A DNA stretch of 64,000 nucleotides from Acidobacteriota bacterium (GCA_018268915.1 JAFDVQ010000005.1:434001-498000), one strand, 5' to 3'; numbered from the stretch's first letter, positions 43,514-52,971 are shown. Translations and numbers: made by a program. The notes: a model not told the origin generated them from the letters alone.

Positions 43514-46500
43514 TCAACGCAAAGCTACGAGCGCATGGGACGGCACCGTTACTGATCCGATGCGGCCGGAGGTCACATCGACTACGACGACACGCAGTGA
43601 CCCTTCCAGTTGCTTTGACTCGATGCGCTGGTCGAAGGTGAGGCCTTGCTTCAGGGCGCGTTCGTAAGTGACAGGTTTCAAATGCAGTCCGACCGTCAGA
43701 CCTGAGACTTTGGCGCGAAGAGCCTCTTGATCTCTCTGAACCAGAAATATGTCGAGTTTGCCGGCCCATGTTGAGTTCTGCTGTTTGAGAGCCAGATCCG
43801 AGCCAGCAACAGTCACTCGGAGGGCGTTGCCCTCTGCATCGTTGACGACCTTCGCAGTTACGCCGATCTCGCTCGCATCGACTGGTTGCCACACCGTCTT
43901 AGCAAAACGCTGCTTGAGCGAAGCAGCTTCCTTGTCGTACTGATAGCCTGACCGGAACCGCACCGTTGCATCGTGATGGCCGATGAGCTTGACCCTAAGC
44001 AGGTGGTATTGGTCATCCGCCGGCTGGCTGGGTGAGAAACCGAGCAGATAGTTCGCATGGCCGTCAGCAACGACTGCATTGAGTTCGCCGATGATGTTGC
44101 CGGAGCGGCGGAAGGTCCGACCGCCCGTAGCGTCGGCCACTTCGCGGAAAACTCCCTGGATTGGATGGATATCCTGCTCCATTGCGGCGGCCAGGCGGCT
44201 GCCATTGCCCCACTGGCGATTCTGAATCAAAGGATTGGTATCGATCCCCGCGGTGGCCTCCGCACCCTCGAGTTCATGCTCCAGGAGGACGGGGCGCTGA
44301 AATGTCGGCGTCAGCTCCACGTTGCGGCGGCCGATTTCAGCGGTAACGACACCCGCTTCCAGTCGCGAGGCATCGAGCGGGAAAATACTTACGTGGGCAT
44401 TATTCAGAGCTTCCTGTGCACGCAGAGCGATGGGCTCAATGAACTTGCTTCCCTTGTCCAGATCGTAGGAAAGCTTGTCCCAGTCGGCAAGCGCGTTGTC
44501 GCTGGTGACCCAGATAAGGTTTTTGTGGCCGGGGACGGCATTGAGATGATGTGCAACTTCAACGAGGATGCCCAGCGACGTCGGACCCGGACGGCTGCCA
44601 AGTTCGCGCAGCTTGGGATCGAGCGCTTCCTGCTGCGTGCTCGTATCCATCGTGTAGCTGCCGTTCACGCTCAGTTGATCTTCAGGACTGCGAACCGTTT
44701 CGATCTGCTGGCGATTGCGCTGCTCTTCATCCTGTGCGTTCGCCACATCCTGTCCGTCAGGCTTCCAATGAGCAAGCTGCGTAGCGAGAGCTTCGTGATC
44801 CGTAGTCGCTTCGTGCAGGACCTGATAGCCGTGGTACTTCATCGTGTAGAGAGCTACGCGCTCGTTAGGTGCGACGGTCCTTAAAAAGCGCAGCATCTGC
44901 TGTCGCGCGTCGGTGAAATCCCCGAAGCTGAGATTGCTGGAGTCGATGAGCAGGATGACCGCGTTCTCCTGATTTCGAGCCGCCTGCAGGTTTTGCGGAG
45001 CGTGATTGGAGAACTCCGCCGGCACAATGGCTGGATTTCTGGCATCGGCCTGTGGAGCAGTTTCCGCACTAGTCTGAAGGAACGAACTGACGTTCTGTTT
45101 CACGCCGTTGTCGTACACTTCGAAATCCTGGGCTTTCAAATCCGTGATCGGATGACCCTTTTTGTCGAGAGCCACCACGTTCACCTCGACCAGGCGGGAA
45201 CTGACGCGCAGCGTGAGATCGTCTGCCTGAGCTCCGGCTGCAGACTGGTCGGATAACTGTTCGGGGAAATCCGGGACGTGAGATGCCTTCGCCGTGGTGA
45301 TCTCCTGCGGCTCTGCATTAACCGGCGGGGCCGAGGCCGTCTGCGTCGACGCTGAGGCGAGTTCTGCCGGTTTTTGGGCCGTACTGTCAGCAAGCTCCTC
45401 TTCGGCGGGAAGCATCTCGGCAGGATCTGGTGTGGGCAACGTGGCGTCAGGAGCGAGCCCCTCAGCGCGCTCTTCATCGGCGCTCAGCACACGCGAGTCT
45501 GAACGGAACAAGTGATACTGCGAGAAGCTGACATCGTTCAGCAGAAGCTGCTGAGGCCCCATCACCGTCCATGAGCGGCCGGTGGTGTCCTGCATCTTGC
45601 GGACCGTTTGAGCGAGGGAGATCGAAACGCTTCGAGTCGGGCACATGTAGGAAACCCCACCGATTTCGACAGGGCCATATTCGACGACAAGCGCCGCGCG
45701 AGAGATCGGATCGCCGCCATCGAGCGCTGCTTCGATACTCAGTCGCTGGATAACCCCCGTTGAGGGATCGACCGCGATTTCGCCGCGATAGGCGCTCATC
45801 TCAGAAAAAGGCTTTCTCTCAAGGCCGAAAGAAGAGGCCACGCAGCAGTAGCGAACCTCATAGTGAGAACGGGCTTTCGGGACCGCGTATTGAAACACCG
45901 CTGTCATGTCAGACGATGTATGTTCCCAGCGAGCAAACTCCAGCTTGTTCTGAGCCGCATCGACGAGAACGAGGCCGAGGATGGGACCGAAGGTTCCCCA
46001 GGTTTTGAGTCCCGCCTCGTTTCCCTTGCCCGCCGATTCCGACGGATGAGCGTCAACCTTAAACAATCCCGGCTCGAGCACCTCCTCGCCATCACGGTAG
46101 AGCACGGCAGTTCTGGAAATGCGAATGGCGCGCAACGAATCAGTCCCTGTCCATTCTGCGCTGCGAGTGTCCGATGGATTGTCTTCGAAATGCGTGACAG
46201 CGCGAGAAGCATAGAAGCGCGGCAGCTGGGGAATTGCCTTGCCAACATAGGCTGCAACCCGCGCCATAATGCGTCTCTGCTCTGCTAGGTCGGGAACAGG
46301 TCTGCCCTGAACCTCGCTATCTGGCGGGTTAAGGAACGCTGAGCGATCGGCAAGTCCGACGAGGGCGCGCTGCGAGCGGACGCCAGGAAGCGACGACTTC
46401 CAATGCTGAAGGCGCTCAGAGTTGAAGCGCTCGCTGAGCTCCAGAGTAGCGAGGCGCGCGGCAAATGCGTTGTCCTGCTCACTGTCAGCGTTGGCCAGAA

Positions 46501-46591
46501 TCGTCTCCAGCTGCGCCACGCTTACGCGTTCAGCAAGCCCGGGAACAGTAAGAGAGAGAGAGAGTACGAGTAACGCCCCAATGCGGATCAT
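43514..46591 (-). CDS. VWFA-related protein of the acidobacterial type
   Basis: A 1025-residue exported protein. Signal peptide (LLVLSLSLTVPGLAE), an unrecognised N-terminal region (about 25-370), a low-complexity linker rich in A/E/P/T (375-460), then the VWFA-related domain (about 470-800) with the family start LRVSSRLVEVNVVALDKKG and DLKAQDFEVYDNGVKQ, and a C-terminal beta-rich part. The metal-ion motif DxSxS is degraded to DSSNL in VILLIDSSNLSFGDF, so metal-dependent adhesion is doubtful. ATG 46591 has GGAGG 6 nt upstream. The downstream small membrane protein may be a partner. Function unknown. Confidence 0.85.
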   Translation of the reverse strand: MIRIGALLVLSLSLTVPGLAERVSVAQLETILANADSEQDNAFAARLATLELSERFNSERLQHWKSSLPGVRSQRALVGLADRSAFLNPPDSEVQGRPVPDLAEQRRIMARVAAYVGKAIPQLPRFYASRAVTHFEDNPSDTRSAEWTGTDSLRAIRISRTAVLYRDGEEVLEPGLFKVDAHPSESAGKGNEAGLKTWGTFGPILGLVLVDAAQNKLEFARWEHTSSDMTAVFQYAVPKARSHYEVRYCCVASSFGLERKPFSEMSAYRGEIAVDPSTGVIQRLSIEAALDGGDPISRAALVVEYGPVEIGGVSYMCPTRSVSISLAQTVRKMQDTTGRSWTVMGPQQLLLNDVSFSQYHLFRSDSRVLSADEERAEGLAPDATLPTPDPAEMLPAEEELADSTAQKPAELASASTQTASAPPVNAEPQEITTAKASHVPDFPEQLSDQSAAGAQADDLTLRVSSRLVEVNVVALDKKGHPITDLKAQDFEVYDNGVKQNVSSFLQTSAETAPQADARNPAIVPAEFSNHAPQNLQAARNQENAVILLIDSSNLSFGDFTDARQQMLRFLRTVAPNERVALYTMKYHGYQVLHEATTDHEALATQLAHWKPDGQDVANAQDEEQRNRQQIETVRSPEDQLSVNGSYTMDTSTQQEALDPKLRELGSRPGPTSLGILVEVAHHLNAVPGHKNLIWVTSDNALADWDKLSYDLDKGSKFIEPIALRAQEALNNAHVSIFPLDASRLEAGVVTAEIGRRNVELTPTFQRPVLLEHELEGAEATAGIDTNPLIQNRQWGNGSRLAAAMEQDIHPIQGVFREVADATGGRTFRRSGNIIGELNAVVADGHANYLLGFSPSQPADDQYHLLRVKLIGHHDATVRFRSGYQYDKEAASLKQRFAKTVWQPVDASEIGVTAKVVNDAEGNALRVTVAGSDLALKQQNSTWAGKLDIFLVQRDQEALRAKVSGLTVGLHLKPVTYERALKQGLTFDQRIESKQLEGSLRVVVVDVTSGRIGSVTVPSHALVALR

Positions 46592-46866
46592 CGACTGCCT
46601 CCAGAAAGCAAAATGCTGCAGATTTACTGAGCTTCAACTCAGTGCTGGTCCGGTTGGGGTCAGTGCGCTGAACGCGAACGGCTTCCAGATCGTGCCTTGG
46701 CCTGCAATTGTATGCCGATTCAGCAAGGCTTTTCACGCCGAAAAGATGCAAGGCGGCTTCATGCCTTCAAGTTCCGGCCGTAGACGGCGAGACTCTTCAA
46801 GCGATCGACTAGTGCGGCTATGATTCTGGAGAGCTTGTTGTCCAATCCTTCCTCAGGACCTCCCCA

Positions 46867-47694
46867 ATGTTCACGCAGAGCGAGAAGGCCGTCGTCTTCA
46901 AGACCCTACACCAGCGCAACAAACCTTTTGTCATTGGGAACCCATGGGATGCAGGATCGGCGCGAATCCTCACCAGCCTGAAGTACGAAGCGCTTTCAAC
47001 GACGAGCGCCGGCCTCGCTTTCTCGCTGGGTCGAAAGGATGGAACTGGCGCTGTGAGCCGGGCAGAGGCGCTGGCCAACGCCAGGTCGATCGTGGAGGCG
47101 ACGGATCTTCCCGTCGCTGCCGATCTTGAAAACGGCTATGGACACCGGCCAGAAGACGCGGCGGAGACCATCCGCCAGGCCGCGGAGGCCGGGCTGGTCG
47201 GTGGATCGATCGAGGACGCGACTGGAGATGAGGCCGATCCGATTTACGAGTTCAACCACGCGGTCGAGAGAATAGCTTCTGCGGCGGCAGCGGCTCGTGC
47301 GCTTCCCTTCCCCTTCATGTTTGTGGCGCGAGCTGAAAACTACCTGCACGGGCGGCGTGATCTCGATGACACGATCCGTCGCCTGCAGGCTTACGAGAAG
47401 GCAGGGGCCGAAGTGCTCTATGCGCCAGGCCTCACGACCGCCGAAGAGATCCGGACCGTCTGCTCGTCTGTGACGAAGCCGGTCAATGTGCTGATGGGCC
47501 TGAAAGGTGCAAACCGGTTGACTGTGACAGTGCTGGGAGAATTGGGCGTTCGTCGGATCAGCCTCGGTTCAGGATTCAGCCGTGCTGCGCTTACGGCCTT
47601 TCTGCACGCGGCCCGCGAGGTGATCGATGAGGGAAAATTCAGCTTCGCTGATGAGACAATGTACATCTCAGAGCTGACCTCACTTTTCGCGTAG
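46867..47694 (+). CDS. Isocitrate lyase/PEP mutase-family enzyme
   Basis: A 275-residue TIM-barrel enzyme of the ICL/PEPM superfamily. NPWDAGSARILTSLKYEAL, LPVAADLENGYGHRPEDAAET, GGSIEDATGD and FVARAENYL are the metal- and carboxylate-binding blocks. The loop with the cysteine nucleophile of true isocitrate lyases (KKCGH) is absent, so 2-methylisocitrate lyase or a C-C/P-C bond enzyme of related specificity is possible, not decidable from sequence. The ATG at 46867 has AGGACC upstream. It stands alone, 55 bp from the convergent TetR gene. Confidence 0.83.
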   Translation: MFTQSEKAVVFKTLHQRNKPFVIGNPWDAGSARILTSLKYEALSTTSAGLAFSLGRKDGTGAVSRAEALANARSIVEATDLPVAADLENGYGHRPEDAAETIRQAAEAGLVGGSIEDATGDEADPIYEFNHAVERIASAAAAARALPFPFMFVARAENYLHGRRDLDDTIRRLQAYEKAGAEVLYAPGLTTAEEIRTVCSSVTKPVNVLMGLKGANRLTVTVLGELGVRRISLGSGFSRAALTAFLHAAREVIDEGKFSFADETMYISELTSLFA

Positions 47695-47749
47695 TTGCTG
47701 AAGCTGGTCATCCGTCCGCAACGAGCTGGCTCGCGAAAGGCGGGACTCA

Positions 47750-48361
47750 TCAGACCGATGACGTCCTGGCAAGGGCGGCGAAAGCGGCTCGGATAACTTC
47801 ATCAGAGATAAGTTCCGGCGTCAGGAGCCGCTGGAAGGTAAGCCCTTCGATCATGGAGTGAACAACGCATACAAGCTGGGCAGCGGGCATGGGGATCTCG
47901 TCTGGCGGCACGACAGATGCCAGCCACGCCTCGCCAAAGGCGTAGCTGTCACGCGTGACGCCGAGAACGCGCTGGCGCATCTCTTCGTTGCCGATGGCGT
48001 ACGCCATTCCCGTCAGGCGGCCAATGGCGACGGACTGCCGATCTGCAAGGGCTGCAATCGTGGCGTCGGCGATGGCGCGCATTACATCGGCAAAGCTGGC
48101 TCCCACCTTCACCCTTGGCTTGATGGGCGCCCAGTATGCCTGGGCGAGGGCAATAAACAGATCCTCGCGGTTTTTGAAGTTCCCATATATCGCTCCGGTT
48201 GTCATCCCTGCGCGCTCCGCGATGGCCTCGAGGGTCGCAGCTTCGTGTCCCTTCTCGCGGATCAACTGGCGGGCTGCCTCTAGAAGGGTGGCACGTGTGC
48301 GTTCGCGCTTATCACCCTTCGCTTTCGACACTTGATCGGATTTACCAATGCCTTCTTTCAC
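47750..48361 (-). CDS. TetR/AcrR-family transcriptional regulator
   Basis: A 203-residue regulator with a TetR helix-turn-helix (about residues 25-70; LLEAARQLIREKGHEAATL, AERAGMTTGAIYGNFKNRED) and a ligand-binding C-terminal domain. The GTG at 48361 has no Shine-Dalgarno, and a minus-strand -10 (TATAAA, 48376-48371) stands about 10 bp upstream, so the message is probably leaderless. It is divergent from the beta-lactamase-fold gene, with a palindromic promoter region between, so it likely represses itself and that gene. Confidence 0.9.
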   Translation of the reverse strand: MKEGIGKSDQVSKAKGDKRERTRATLLEAARQLIREKGHEAATLEAIAERAGMTTGAIYGNFKNREDLFIALAQAYWAPIKPRVKVGASFADVMRAIADATIAALADRQSVAIGRLTGMAYAIGNEEMRQRVLGVTRDSYAFGEAWLASVVPPDEIPMPAAQLVCVVHSMIEGLTFQRLLTPELISDEVIRAAFAALARTSSV

Positions 48362-48365
48362 GCTC

Positions 48366-48398
48366 TTGATTTTATAGTGTAATTATTTTATAAATCAA
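48366..48398. promoter_or_regulatory. Overlapping divergent promoters inside an inverted repeat (TetR operator candidate)
   Basis: On the plus strand TTGATT (48366-48371) and TATAAA (48389-48394) are spaced 17 bp, a near-consensus sigma-70 promoter, for the beta-lactamase-fold gene. On the minus strand TTGATT (48398-48393) and TATAAA (48376-48371) are spaced 16 bp, for tetR. The two -35 elements are the outer arms of one imperfect palindrome, so a bound dimer would block both. Confidence 0.6.
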
Positions 48399-48422
48399 TT
48401 ATTAAATGTAAGGATGTTGCAA

Positions 48423-49631
48423 ATGGATCAGGGAAAGCTGCTTAGAGTTCTGCAAAAGACGGTAAATGCGGGCCAGTTGGCCGGTGCCGCCGTTCTCCTG
48501 TACCGCCAGGGGAAGACGCACTTCGCCCTCGCGGGCTGGCGTGACATCGAAAACAAGCTGCCGATGGAGCGCGACACCATCTTCCGGATCGCGTCGATGA
48601 CCAAGCCGATCACGTCGGTCGCCGCCCTGATGTTGGTCGATGAGGGGCGCATCGCGCTGGATGAGCCGATCGCGCGTGTAGCGCCGGAGTTCGCAACAAT
48701 GCGTGTGCTGAGAAAGCCCGACGGCCCGTTGAACGAGACCGTGGAAGCCGGACGTCAGATCACGTTTGACGATCTGTTGACGCACCGCTCAGGCCTGACC
48801 TACGGAGATCCCCACCGCAGTCCCCTGTCGGCGGCTTACCGAGAGCAGCTCGGCGGGGATATCGATTCCGAGGTCCCTCCGAACGAGTGGATTCAGCGAT
48901 TGGCCGAGCTTCCGCTCATCGGCCAGCCCGGCAGCGCGATGTACTACGGCAACTCCACCGATCTTCTGGGACTGCTCATCGCTCGGATTGAAGGCGCTTC
49001 GTTAAGTGAAGTGCTTCGGCGACGCATCTTCGACCCGCTGGGAATGAAAGACACCAGCTTCTGGGTCCCACCCGACAAGCGGCCCAGGCGTGCCGCGGCA
49101 TACGGCTTCGACGAGCAGGGCCGGTTGATGAAGCGGGCGACGTGGGGAGGCGTGGTTGTTGAAGAGAGACCAGAGGAAATGGCGTACGAGTCGGGCGCCG
49201 TGGGATTGTGGTCCACTCTCGATGACTATCTGAAGTTCGCACAGCTGTTCCTGGGAGATGGCGAGGTGCATGGTATTCGTCTTCTGCGACCGGAGACGCT
49301 GCGGAAGATGATGACCAATCAACTTACCGATGCGCAGCGCTCAAATTCCGTGTTCCTAGGGCGCAAGCCCTTTGCCGTGGGGAGAGGCTTCGGGCTGGGC
49401 GTTTCGGTTGTGCTGGAGCAAGACAAGACGGACATGTTCAGGCGCGGCAATCCGGGAACAGTCAGCTGGCCGGGCGCTTACGGCGGCTGGTGGGAGGTCG
49501 ACCCAGCCAATCAAACTGCATGGGTTTTTCTCGCGCACAACATGGCCGATCTGTCGCAGATGGCCAAACTCATCGGAATTGGAGTGTGGGGGCTGATTGA
49601 GGATGTGCAGAGAGAAATTTCCCAGGCTTAG
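48423..49631 (+). CDS. Serine beta-lactamase-fold hydrolase (class C/esterase type)
   Basis: A 402-residue member of Pfam Beta-lactamase (family S12-like). The nucleophile motif SMTK (S58, K61), YxN as YYGN (Y175, N177) and a third element near WPGAYGGWWEVD are visible. There is no signal peptide, so it is probably cytoplasmic and more likely an esterase or D-amino-acid-peptide hydrolase than an antibiotic-resistance enzyme. Start 48423 is chosen because AGGA ends 8 nt upstream; an ATG at 48414 is too close to it. It is controlled by the neighbouring TetR protein (inference). Confidence 0.85.
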   Translation: MDQGKLLRVLQKTVNAGQLAGAAVLLYRQGKTHFALAGWRDIENKLPMERDTIFRIASMTKPITSVAALMLVDEGRIALDEPIARVAPEFATMRVLRKPDGPLNETVEAGRQITFDDLLTHRSGLTYGDPHRSPLSAAYREQLGGDIDSEVPPNEWIQRLAELPLIGQPGSAMYYGNSTDLLGLLIARIEGASLSEVLRRRIFDPLGMKDTSFWVPPDKRPRRAAAYGFDEQGRLMKRATWGGVVVEERPEEMAYESGAVGLWSTLDDYLKFAQLFLGDGEVHGIRLLRPETLRKMMTNQLTDAQRSNSVFLGRKPFAVGRGFGLGVSVVLEQDKTDMFRRGNPGTVSWPGAYGGWWEVDPANQTAWVFLAHNMADLSQMAKLIGIGVWGLIEDVQREISQA

Positions 49632-49768
49632 GATCGGGATCAAGACCACTTTTCTGAGCAGACCCCTTCAAACATCTGTTCCCAAAGATCAGATTGCGGC
49701 TGTACACTCCGCTGCGGTCGGTAATTCCCCCCTGCTCGCCGGCTAGAAAGCTAAACCGGAGAAAGCGA

Positions 49769-50548
49769 ATGACAAGTAAGAGAAAGATGTTCGCAGGGCT
49801 GTGTGCCTTCGCGTTTACAGCACTGTGTTCAGCAGGGTCTTGGGCACAGGCTCAGGAAGTGAAGCAGAAACCGCCGATGTACACCTATATCGCCAACTGG
49901 GAGATCCCGCGCGCGCATTGGCCGGAAATGGAAAAGACTGCGGATGCGGACAAGGCGGTGCTCGATAAGGCCGTGGCAGATGGAACAATCGTCGGTTACG
50001 GAAATGATGAAAATGTAGTGCACACGCCCGGAGAATTCACGCACGACGACTGGTGGTCCTCCACCTCGATCGCAGGTCTGATGAAAGTGCTGGATCAAAT
50101 CTCAGGCGCAGGCGGCGCGAGCCGGTCAGTTCTGGAGACCGCAACGAAGCATTGGGACTCCATCGATGTGAGTCACTACTACAACTGGAAACCCGGCGCA
50201 TACAAGAACGGGTACGTGCAGGTGGCGTTCTACACCCTCAAGCCGGATGCACCCGACGATGCGGTGGAGCACTTGAGCAAGAATTTCATCGTGCCGCTTC
50301 TCGAAAAACAGCTGGCCGACGGAACCATCGTCGAGTACGAGATCGATGTTCCGGCTGTGCACACCAGCGCGCCCGGCACCTTCGCGATCGTCTGGGTCTG
50401 CCCCCAGGCGGATGGAATCGACAAAGTATCTGCTGCGATTCGAGCAAGCAGAGAGAGCAATTCTCTCGGTGCCGCAGCCTTCCTCTCTGCGATCGACTAC
50501 AAGGCACACCGGGACGAGTTGAACCGAGGCAACGGCGTCTTCAAATAG
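49769..50548 (+). CDS. Exported protein with duplicated domain, function unknown
   Basis: A 259-residue protein. The ATG at 49769 has GGAGAAAGCG upstream; a signal peptide ends at SWAQA. Two similar halves are visible: residues ~70-90 (ADGTIVGYGNDENVVHTPGEF) and ~183-205 (ADGTIVEYEIDVPAVHTSAPGTF), each preceded by a helix rich in D/E/K and followed by a beta-strand and amphipathic helix. The pattern resembles dimeric alpha+beta-barrel (ferredoxin-like) domains such as EthD/YCII, but no catalytic residue is clear. It has its own strong terminator and is not linked to a pathway. Confidence 0.72.
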   Translation: MTSKRKMFAGLCAFAFTALCSAGSWAQAQEVKQKPPMYTYIANWEIPRAHWPEMEKTADADKAVLDKAVADGTIVGYGNDENVVHTPGEFTHDDWWSSTSIAGLMKVLDQISGAGGASRSVLETATKHWDSIDVSHYYNWKPGAYKNGYVQVAFYTLKPDAPDDAVEHLSKNFIVPLLEKQLADGTIVEYEIDVPAVHTSAPGTFAIVWVCPQADGIDKVSAAIRASRESNSLGAAAFLSAIDYKAHRDELNRGNGVFK

Positions 50549-50573
50549 TTCGATGTGACAGCCGGAAAAACCA

Positions 50574-50609
50574 AGAGCGGCAGCTGTGAAGAGCTGCCGC
50601 TCTTTTTCT
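50574..50609. terminator. Bidirectional terminator
   Basis: A perfect 12-bp stem AGAGCGGCAGCT/AGCTGCCGCTCT with a 6-nt loop (50574-50603). TTTTTCTTTC follows on the plus strand, and GGTTTTTCC on the minus strand, so it can end both convergent genes. Confidence 0.9.
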
Positions 50610-50631
50610 TTCTCGTCGTCGGGAGACTTGC

Positions 50632-52971
50632 TTATCGGTGATGTCCGCCTCCGCCACCCGAGTGCCCTCCACCGCCGGAGTGGCCTCCGCCGCCAAAGTG
50701 TCCCCCGCCTCCACCGCCGAAGTGCGATCCGCCACCACCGCTGAAATGGCCGCCTCCCCCACCGCTGGAGTGACCGCCGCCACCCCATGAATGGCTGCCC
50801 CCGCCGCTGTAGCGCGGAGCGCTGAAGCCTCCGCCTCCGCCCCACGAGTGACTGCTGTAACTGGGTGCCTTTGGAGCGCGGTAGCTACCCCCGCCATTGC
50901 TGTAACCGCCAGAGGAGCGACCTCCGCCGAAGAACCCGCCGCTGGAGGGTGCCCGCGCTATGCCGGAGCCACCTCCCCCGTAAGAACGGCCGCTGAAGCC
51001 GTAGCCGGAGTTAGGCGAGCGATACTGCTGCCCATAGCTGCCGCCAAGGCTCGGACGGGATCCATAGATACTCGATCCGCCGCTGTACGAACGGCCGTAG
51101 TTGCCGCCGCCGTAAACATGCGGTGCAGAGATCCCATAGCCTTGGCGTCCCTGCCCGAAAGATCGACCTCCGCCATACGGTTGCGGCTGCTGGGATCGTC
51201 CGATTGCCTGTGGCGCTCGATTATATGCTTGCCAGCCCTGCGAACTTCTTCCTTGCTGCCCGTAGCCGCCACCTGGTGATGCACTGAAGCCATAGCCACG
51301 TCCGCTGGGGACATGAGCTTCGGCACCTCCATGGGCGTAAGAGCCTCCGTTCGGCATGCCATTGCCGCTACGGCCGAAGCCGCCGCCCTGGCCGTTTCCG
51401 TTACGCGCCCAACTGCCGCCATTCTGGCCTCCGCCATATCCTTGGCCACCACCGTTGCCGTTGTGTCCACCGTAGCCGCCCTGCCCGCCGTTTCCACCCT
51501 GACCGCCGCCGTTGTGGCCCCAGTTGCCGCCCCGATAGCCGCCGTAGCCGGAACCACCCCCGTTATGGCCCCAGTTGCCGCCTTGGCCGCCACCGCTGTT
51601 CCGACCCCACGAGCCACCCTCACGGCCGCCATAACCGGAGCCACCGCGGTCACCCCAGCCACTACCTCCGTTGTGGCCCCAGGACCCGCCACCAGAACCG
51701 CCGTGGCCAATGCGGCCTCGGTCAAGGCCGGAGCGGAAGGTACGTTCATGCCAGTTGTCGCGGCCATTCCAGCCACCTCGCCCGCCCCAACCGCCTCGTT
51801 CGCGCCAGCGGGCCATCTCGCCGTGGTGCCCCCAGTAGCGTGCACCACCATGAGCAAAGCCCCAGTCGCGCCCTCTATATCCGCGCGGGCACCAGACATC
51901 ATTGCCGTAAAAGATGGCGTGCGAGTACCAGTCGAGGCCCCAACCGAGCCAGCCGAATGGGAGTGCTGCGAATGCATCGAGGTAAATTCCCGGTCCCCAC
52001 CCGATGTATGCGCTGCTTACATATCTGCTCCATCCGAAGCCAGGGTATGGGCTCAAAGGCTGGCCGTAGACTGTCCAGGGATCGTATTGAGGAACATAGA
52101 CAACCTCAGGAGTTGGAGGAGCGATCTGAATCTCGCCCTGGTCGACAACAACTTCCTGTTGCTGCGTGTTCTGAAGGTTTCCAGCAGACTGTGCGCGACC
52201 ACGCAGCACCTGGATGGTCTGCATTACGTCCTGTGGCTGGTTGTAGTACGCATTGCCGAGGTCGGTGGTCCATTGGAGGTTCTGCGAGAGCATGTCGAGA
52301 ACCTGTGGAAAGGCAGTGAGCGCCTTTACGCTCGGATCCCAGCTGGTTTGAGCGTTCGCTCCTGCTGCAACCTGCTCCGCAGGCGCTCCGCCCTGCATGT
52401 GTAGCCATTGAGCAGCTGACGACACTTCCGCAGGGTATGTGGAGGCCGCCAGGACCATCGACACGAGGTTATCGGGGTAAAGCGCAATCGGTGCAAGCAT
52501 CTGCTCAAGGCGATCGGGTGTAAGGGCCTGCTGCGGCTGGTAGCTGGGAGCCGCTCCCTGGTCAGGCACACCCCACAACTGACCCGAATCTGAATCCGCA
52601 GGCGGCTGATAACTGAATTGCTGTTGGTCGTTAGGAGACTGACTGTACTGCTGGGGATAGTCCGGCGGCTGTTCATAGGCTGGGGGCTGCTCTGTCTGAG
52701 CCTGATCGTATGGTTGGCGCGCGTAGCCGTAGGCCTGGTTTGAACCGTTCTGACTGTATTGCCCTGCAGATGTACCTGGTGAGGAGGGAGTCCAGTTTGG
52801 AATAGGCGAAGGCTGCTGGGCAATCCCATGCTGAGCCGCGAGGACTAGCGCGACGACTGCGACTGCAGAACCGCCCGCTTTCCAGTGTCGGATATTCGAA
52901 CGTGAAATATACCGTAGAAGCGAAGAGCAGAAAATCGGACGCGCAGAGTCCAAACCAGATAGGGGTGCCAT
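50632..52971 (-). CDS. DUF3300-domain protein with long glycine-rich tail
   Basis: A 779-residue exported protein. After a basic N-terminus and hydrophobic signal (AVAVVALVLAAQHGIAQQ) comes a Gln/Tyr/Pro-rich region (about 50-150), then DUF3300 (about 150-330; ALTPDRLEQMLAPIALYPDNLVSMVLAA, EVVYVPQYDPWTVYG), then ~400 residues composed mainly of G, S, H, R, N and Y, with GGG and SGG runs to the end. Such tails are low-complexity and possibly secreted or self-associating; the function of DUF3300 is unknown. The ATG at 52971 has GAGGG upstream. Antisense frames over the tail are composition artefacts. Confidence 0.88.
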   Translation of the reverse strand: MAPLSGLDSARPIFCSSLLRYISRSNIRHWKAGGSAVAVVALVLAAQHGIAQQPSPIPNWTPSSPGTSAGQYSQNGSNQAYGYARQPYDQAQTEQPPAYEQPPDYPQQYSQSPNDQQQFSYQPPADSDSGQLWGVPDQGAAPSYQPQQALTPDRLEQMLAPIALYPDNLVSMVLAASTYPAEVSSAAQWLHMQGGAPAEQVAAGANAQTSWDPSVKALTAFPQVLDMLSQNLQWTTDLGNAYYNQPQDVMQTIQVLRGRAQSAGNLQNTQQQEVVVDQGEIQIAPPTPEVVYVPQYDPWTVYGQPLSPYPGFGWSRYVSSAYIGWGPGIYLDAFAALPFGWLGWGLDWYSHAIFYGNDVWCPRGYRGRDWGFAHGGARYWGHHGEMARWRERGGWGGRGGWNGRDNWHERTFRSGLDRGRIGHGGSGGGSWGHNGGSGWGDRGGSGYGGREGGSWGRNSGGGQGGNWGHNGGGSGYGGYRGGNWGHNGGGQGGNGGQGGYGGHNGNGGGQGYGGGQNGGSWARNGNGQGGGFGRSGNGMPNGGSYAHGGAEAHVPSGRGYGFSASPGGGYGQQGRSSQGWQAYNRAPQAIGRSQQPQPYGGGRSFGQGRQGYGISAPHVYGGGNYGRSYSGGSSIYGSRPSLGGSYGQQYRSPNSGYGFSGRSYGGGGSGIARAPSSGGFFGGGRSSGGYSNGGGSYRAPKAPSYSSHSWGGGGGFSAPRYSGGGSHSWGGGGHSSGGGGGHFSGGGGSHFGGGGGGHFGGGGHSGGGGHSGGGGGHHR

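Noticed and set aside
43464..43892. Upstream extension of the small membrane-protein frame
   Set aside because: Overlaps the VWFA gene in another frame; the GTG at 43463 has the ribosome binding site.
51313..52404. 363-codon Ala/Val/Thr-rich plus-strand frame
   Set aside because: It is antisense to the glycine-rich repeats of the DUF3300 gene; the composition is an artefact of that repetition.
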